In this document: piece after piece, positions 12,859 to 14,017 of the stretch
How the letters are laid out: the number at the start of each line of letters is the position of its first letter
Position numbering within the stretch: position 1 is the first letter of the stretch
Source: JAISFI01 sp031552335
Lineage (GTDB): Bacteria; Bacteroidota; Bacteroidia; Bacteroidales; Azobacteroidaceae
Direction: 5' to 3'
Length of the DNA stretch: 14,017 nucleotides
Assembly: GCA_031552335.1 (NCBI GenBank)
Contig: JAVBMQ010000098.1
Span: forward strand, 1 to 14,017
The notes under the pieces: model-generated
Database searches by the model: none
What the model saw: only the letters and a program-made list of their open reading frames with translations
What the model was told of the DNA's origin: nothing
Made by a program: the position numbers and the translations under genes

Positions 12859-14017
12859 AAGCAGATGTGCTCTTAGGTTTACAATGGGGCGACGAGGGAA
12901 AAGGTAAAGTGGTGGATGTGCTAACTCCTAAATATGATTTGGTCGCTCGTTTTCAGGGTGGGCCGAATGCCGGACATACCCTTGAATTCAAAGGCCAAAA
13001 ATATGTGCTTCGTTCCATCCCTTCTGGAATCTTTCAGGGAGGAAAAATAAACATCATTGGTAATGGTGTTGTTTTGGATCCTGCTTTATTCAAAGGAGAA
13101 GTGGAAGATCTCGAAAGATCGGGTCATGATCTTACCCAAAGACTGTTGATATCTAAGAAAGCACATTTGATTCTTCCTACTCATAGATTATTGGATGCTG
13201 CATATGAAGCGGCCAAAGGGAGTGGGAAAATCGGAACTACCGGCAAGGGAATTGGTCCTGCTTACACAGATAAAATCAGCCGGAATGGTGTAAGGGTAGG
13301 AGACATCCTACATGATTTTCAGGCAAAATATAAAGCGGCGGTTGATCGTCACAAGGAAATTCTGGCTCAACTGAATTTTGAATATGACCTGGCTCCGCTG
13401 GAAGCTGCCTGGTTTGCCGGAATCGATTGTCTGAAACGTTTTCAATTGATCGATAGTGATCATTATATCAATAAACACCTGGCTACCGGAAATACTGTTT
13501 TAGCAGAGGGTGCTCAGGGAACTATGCTTGATATTGATTTTGGTTCTTATCCTTATGTAACATCTTCCAATACGATTTGTGCCGGTGCTTGTACCGGTAT
13601 GGGAGTTGCTCCGCGCAGGATAGGAGAGGTGTATGGTATCTTTAAAGCTTATTGTACCCGTGTGGGTAGTGGCCCTTTCCCAACAGAGTTGTCTGACGAG
13701 ACGGGAGATGAAATGAGGCGCATAGGTAATGAATTTGGTTCTGTAACCGGTCGCCCGCGTCGTTGCGGTTGGGTTGATCTTGTAGCGCTCCGCTATGCTA
13801 TCATGATCAATGGTGTTACAAAACTGATCATGATGAAGAGTGATGTGATGGATACTTTCCCTGTAATCAAGGCTTGTGTAGCTTATAAAATAAATGGTGT
13901 TGAGACAGAAGATTTTCCTTATGATATCAATGAGGGTGTTGAACCGGTTTATACGGAAATACCGGGTTGGCAAACCGATATGACAAAAATGCAGTCTGAA
14001 GACGAGTTCCCGGAAGA
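12855..14017 (+). CDS. purA: Adenylosuccinate synthetase, 5' part (3' end outside window)
   Basis: PurA joins aspartate to IMP using GTP, the first committed step from IMP to AMP. 387 residues are visible with no stop; roughly the last 35-40 should lie beyond the window. Motifs: the P-loop-like QWGDEGKGK (10-18) with catalytic Asp13, NAGHT with His41, TTGKGIGPAY (128-137), EGAQGTMLD (218-226) with Gln221, VGSGPFPTE (270-278) and VTGRPRRCGWVD (297-308). The gene is cytoplasmic. Its ATG overlaps the regulator's TGA stop; no Shine-Dalgarno is present, only the A-rich run AAAAACATAAAAAA before the start, normal for Bacteroidota. The coupling places adenylate synthesis in the same transcript as a Fur-family regulator. 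Confidence 0.97.
   Translation, partial: MKADVLLGLQWGDEGKGKVVDVLTPKYDLVARFQGGPNAGHTLEFKGQKYVLRSIPSGIFQGGKINIIGNGVVLDPALFKGEVEDLERSGHDLTQRLLISKKAHLILPTHRLLDAAYEAAKGSGKIGTTGKGIGPAYTDKISRNGVRVGDILHDFQAKYKAAVDRHKEILAQLNFEYDLAPLEAAWFAGIDCLKRFQLIDSDHYINKHLATGNTVLAEGAQGTMLDIDFGSYPYVTSSNTICAGACTGMGVAPRRIGEVYGIFKAYCTRVGSGPFPTELSDETGDEMRRIGNEFGSVTGRPRRCGWVDLVALRYAIMINGVTKLIMMKSDVMDTFPVIKACVAYKINGVETEDFPYDINEGVEPVYTEIPGWQTDMTKMQSEDEFPE

Noticed and set aside
13500..13973. 157-codon minus-strand open frame inside purA
   Set aside because: It is antisense to a strongly conserved purA; composition is rich in Thr/Ile/His without motifs.
1..14017. Search for a mobile element, phage, toxin-antitoxin, restriction or other defence system
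   Set aside because: No transposase, integrase, phage, nuclease-methylase or toxin-like gene was seen; all larger genes are recognisable housekeeping or metabolic families.

Overview
The window looks like ordinary chromosomal DNA from a Bacteroidota genome, most likely order Bacteroidales. The evidence is low-to-moderate G+C, A-rich leaders mostly without Shine-Dalgarno sequences, several upstream boxes matching the Bacteroidota -7 consensus TAnnTTTG, lipoproteins of Bacteroidota style, and protein sequences (Tgt, HppA, cytoplasmic GH13 amylase, M49 peptidase, Fur-PurA pair) that read like Bacteroidales versions. I cannot name the genus.

Layout. (1) 1-1640: the 3' part of tgt (queuosine tRNA modification) followed closely by a SAM methyltransferase with an N-terminal zinc-ribbon-like segment, both on +. 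(2) 1639-3849: hppA, a membrane pyrophosphatase on the minus strand, convergent with the methyltransferase. Between them lies a long AT-rich inverted repeat (element 1). (3) 3960-6455: a patatin-like phospholipase and a cytoplasmic GH13 alpha-amylase-family enzyme, probably one transcription unit. (4) 6456-6865: a 410-base gene-free stretch packed with palindromes and hairpins. It holds a 30-base perfect-arm palindrome, two small GC-rich hairpins, a 10-bp inverted repeat around 39 bases, and a T7/A7 hairpin, ending in the promoter of prs. (5) 6866-8963: prs (PRPP synthetase, +) and mnmA (tRNA 2-thiouridylase, -), convergent and separated by element 2, a second copy of the element 1 inverted repeat in the opposite orientation. 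(6) 8964-11304: divergent promoters, then a small acidic protein gene and a dipeptidyl-peptidase III lipoprotein gene (+). (7) 11287-11619: a small Ig-like lipoprotein gene (-) whose end overlaps the peptidase gene by 18 bases. (8) 11659-14017: an AlkD-like DNA repair protein, a Fur-family regulator, and purA, which overlaps the regulator stop by 4 bases and runs off the window.

The genes are mostly housekeeping: nucleotide metabolism (prs, purA), pyrophosphate recycling coupled to ion pumping (hppA; PRPP-dependent and adenylate-forming reactions release pyrophosphate), tRNA modification (tgt, mnmA), glycan and lipid hydrolysis, and peptide degradation. I see no tRNA or rRNA gene, CRISPR array, transposase, phage gene or defence cassette. 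I found no convincing undescribed multi-gene system. The most unusual material is non-coding: the paired elements 1 and 2, and the composite repeat region upstream of prs.
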